Source: Spirochaetales bacterium (GTDB lineage Bacteria > Spirochaetota > Spirochaetia > SPDA01). Taken from it: DNA of 6,504 nucleotides. Shown one piece after another: positions 6,329 to 6,504 of this stretch; positions within the stretch are counted from its first letter, which is position 1, and every line of letters starts with the position of its first letter. The notes beneath the pieces are model-generated. The model saw only the letters and a list, made by a program, of their open reading frames with translations, was not told the DNA's origin and made no database searches. The stretch is taken from contig SPDA01000109.1 in assembly GCA_004525155.1 (NCBI GenBank), positions 1 to 6,504 on the forward strand. Direction: 5' to 3'. The position numbers and the translations under genes were made by a program.

Positions 6329-6394
6329 GGTTAAGCCGATCCTTGAAAACCATCGGAATAAATTATTGACATTTCCCTGATCGTACCGCGTTTA

Positions 6395-6494
6395 CAGCCG
6401 CCAGTAGGTATTCAGCCTTTGAACTAGCGTAAAAGGGGAAGAGGTATCTTTGCAGACCCGGAGCGGCGGCTGGCCTGACCCTTGAACTTTAGCG
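6395..6494. repeat. Short inverted and direct repeats at the right end
   Basis: CAGCCGCC (6395-6402) and GGCGGCTG (6465-6472) are perfect inverted 8-mers. TTGAACTAGCG (6419-6429) and TTGAACTTTAGCG (6482-6494) are near-identical direct repeats about 63 bases apart. No open frame here has a start signal or a recognisable product. The element may continue past the window end; it could be part of a dispersed intergenic repeat or a structured RNA. Confidence 0.35.
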
Positions 6495-6504
6495 CCCTTC
6501 CTTG

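Noticed and set aside
6366..6394. TTGACA at 6366-6371 as the -35 of a rightward promoter.
   Set aside because: At 16-18 bases downstream there is no acceptable -10 box (the 17-base position reads CGTTTA), and no gene start follows in the window.
1..6504. CRISPR array, tRNA, rRNA, or a defence system.
   Set aside because: No regularly spaced repeats, no cloverleaf or rRNA-like sequence, and no nuclease, toxin or defence-type domain in any credible reading frame.

Overview
The window looks like chromosomal DNA from a Gram-negative, probably spirochaete-type bacterium. This is an inference. The export signal of the left-end binding protein ends in an AGGTQEK-like segment that is common in spirochaete sugar-binding proteins, and the exported repeat-plus-beta-domain protein fits the same kind of host. 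No marker gene is present, so the assignment is tentative.

Left part (1-1580): a divergent transport/regulation locus. The 5' end of a carbohydrate ABC-transporter substrate-binding protein gene runs leftward off the window. A complete IclR-family regulator gene runs rightward. The 555-base gap between them is AT-rich and holds a near-consensus promoter on each strand. Downstream of the leftward promoter there is a 21-base imperfect palindrome and a strong ribosome-binding site followed by a three-codon reading frame, all within an approximately 97-base leader. A short palindrome abuts the regulator's promoter. The layout suggests that the IclR protein controls the transporter and perhaps itself.

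Middle (1581-2397): about 0.8 kb without a convincing gene. It has short open stretches on both strands, one of them protein-like (minus strand, 1683-1871), and may be decayed coding DNA.

Right part (2398-6504): an exported 277-residue protein of unknown function (minus strand) with a helical-repeat N-terminal half and a beta-rich C-terminal half. It is divergent from a 903-residue membrane protein of the UPF0182 (COG1615) family, which has seven predicted membrane segments and a large outward-facing domain. Right after the UPF0182 stop codon lies a perfect 11-bp hairpin whose T-tract faces the minus strand. The last 150 bases are non-coding as far as can be seen and carry short inverted and direct repeats.

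The two gene pairs have no obvious functional link. The most distinctive items are the leader architecture of the transporter gene, the UPF0182 protein (a conserved family without a known function) and the decayed middle tract.
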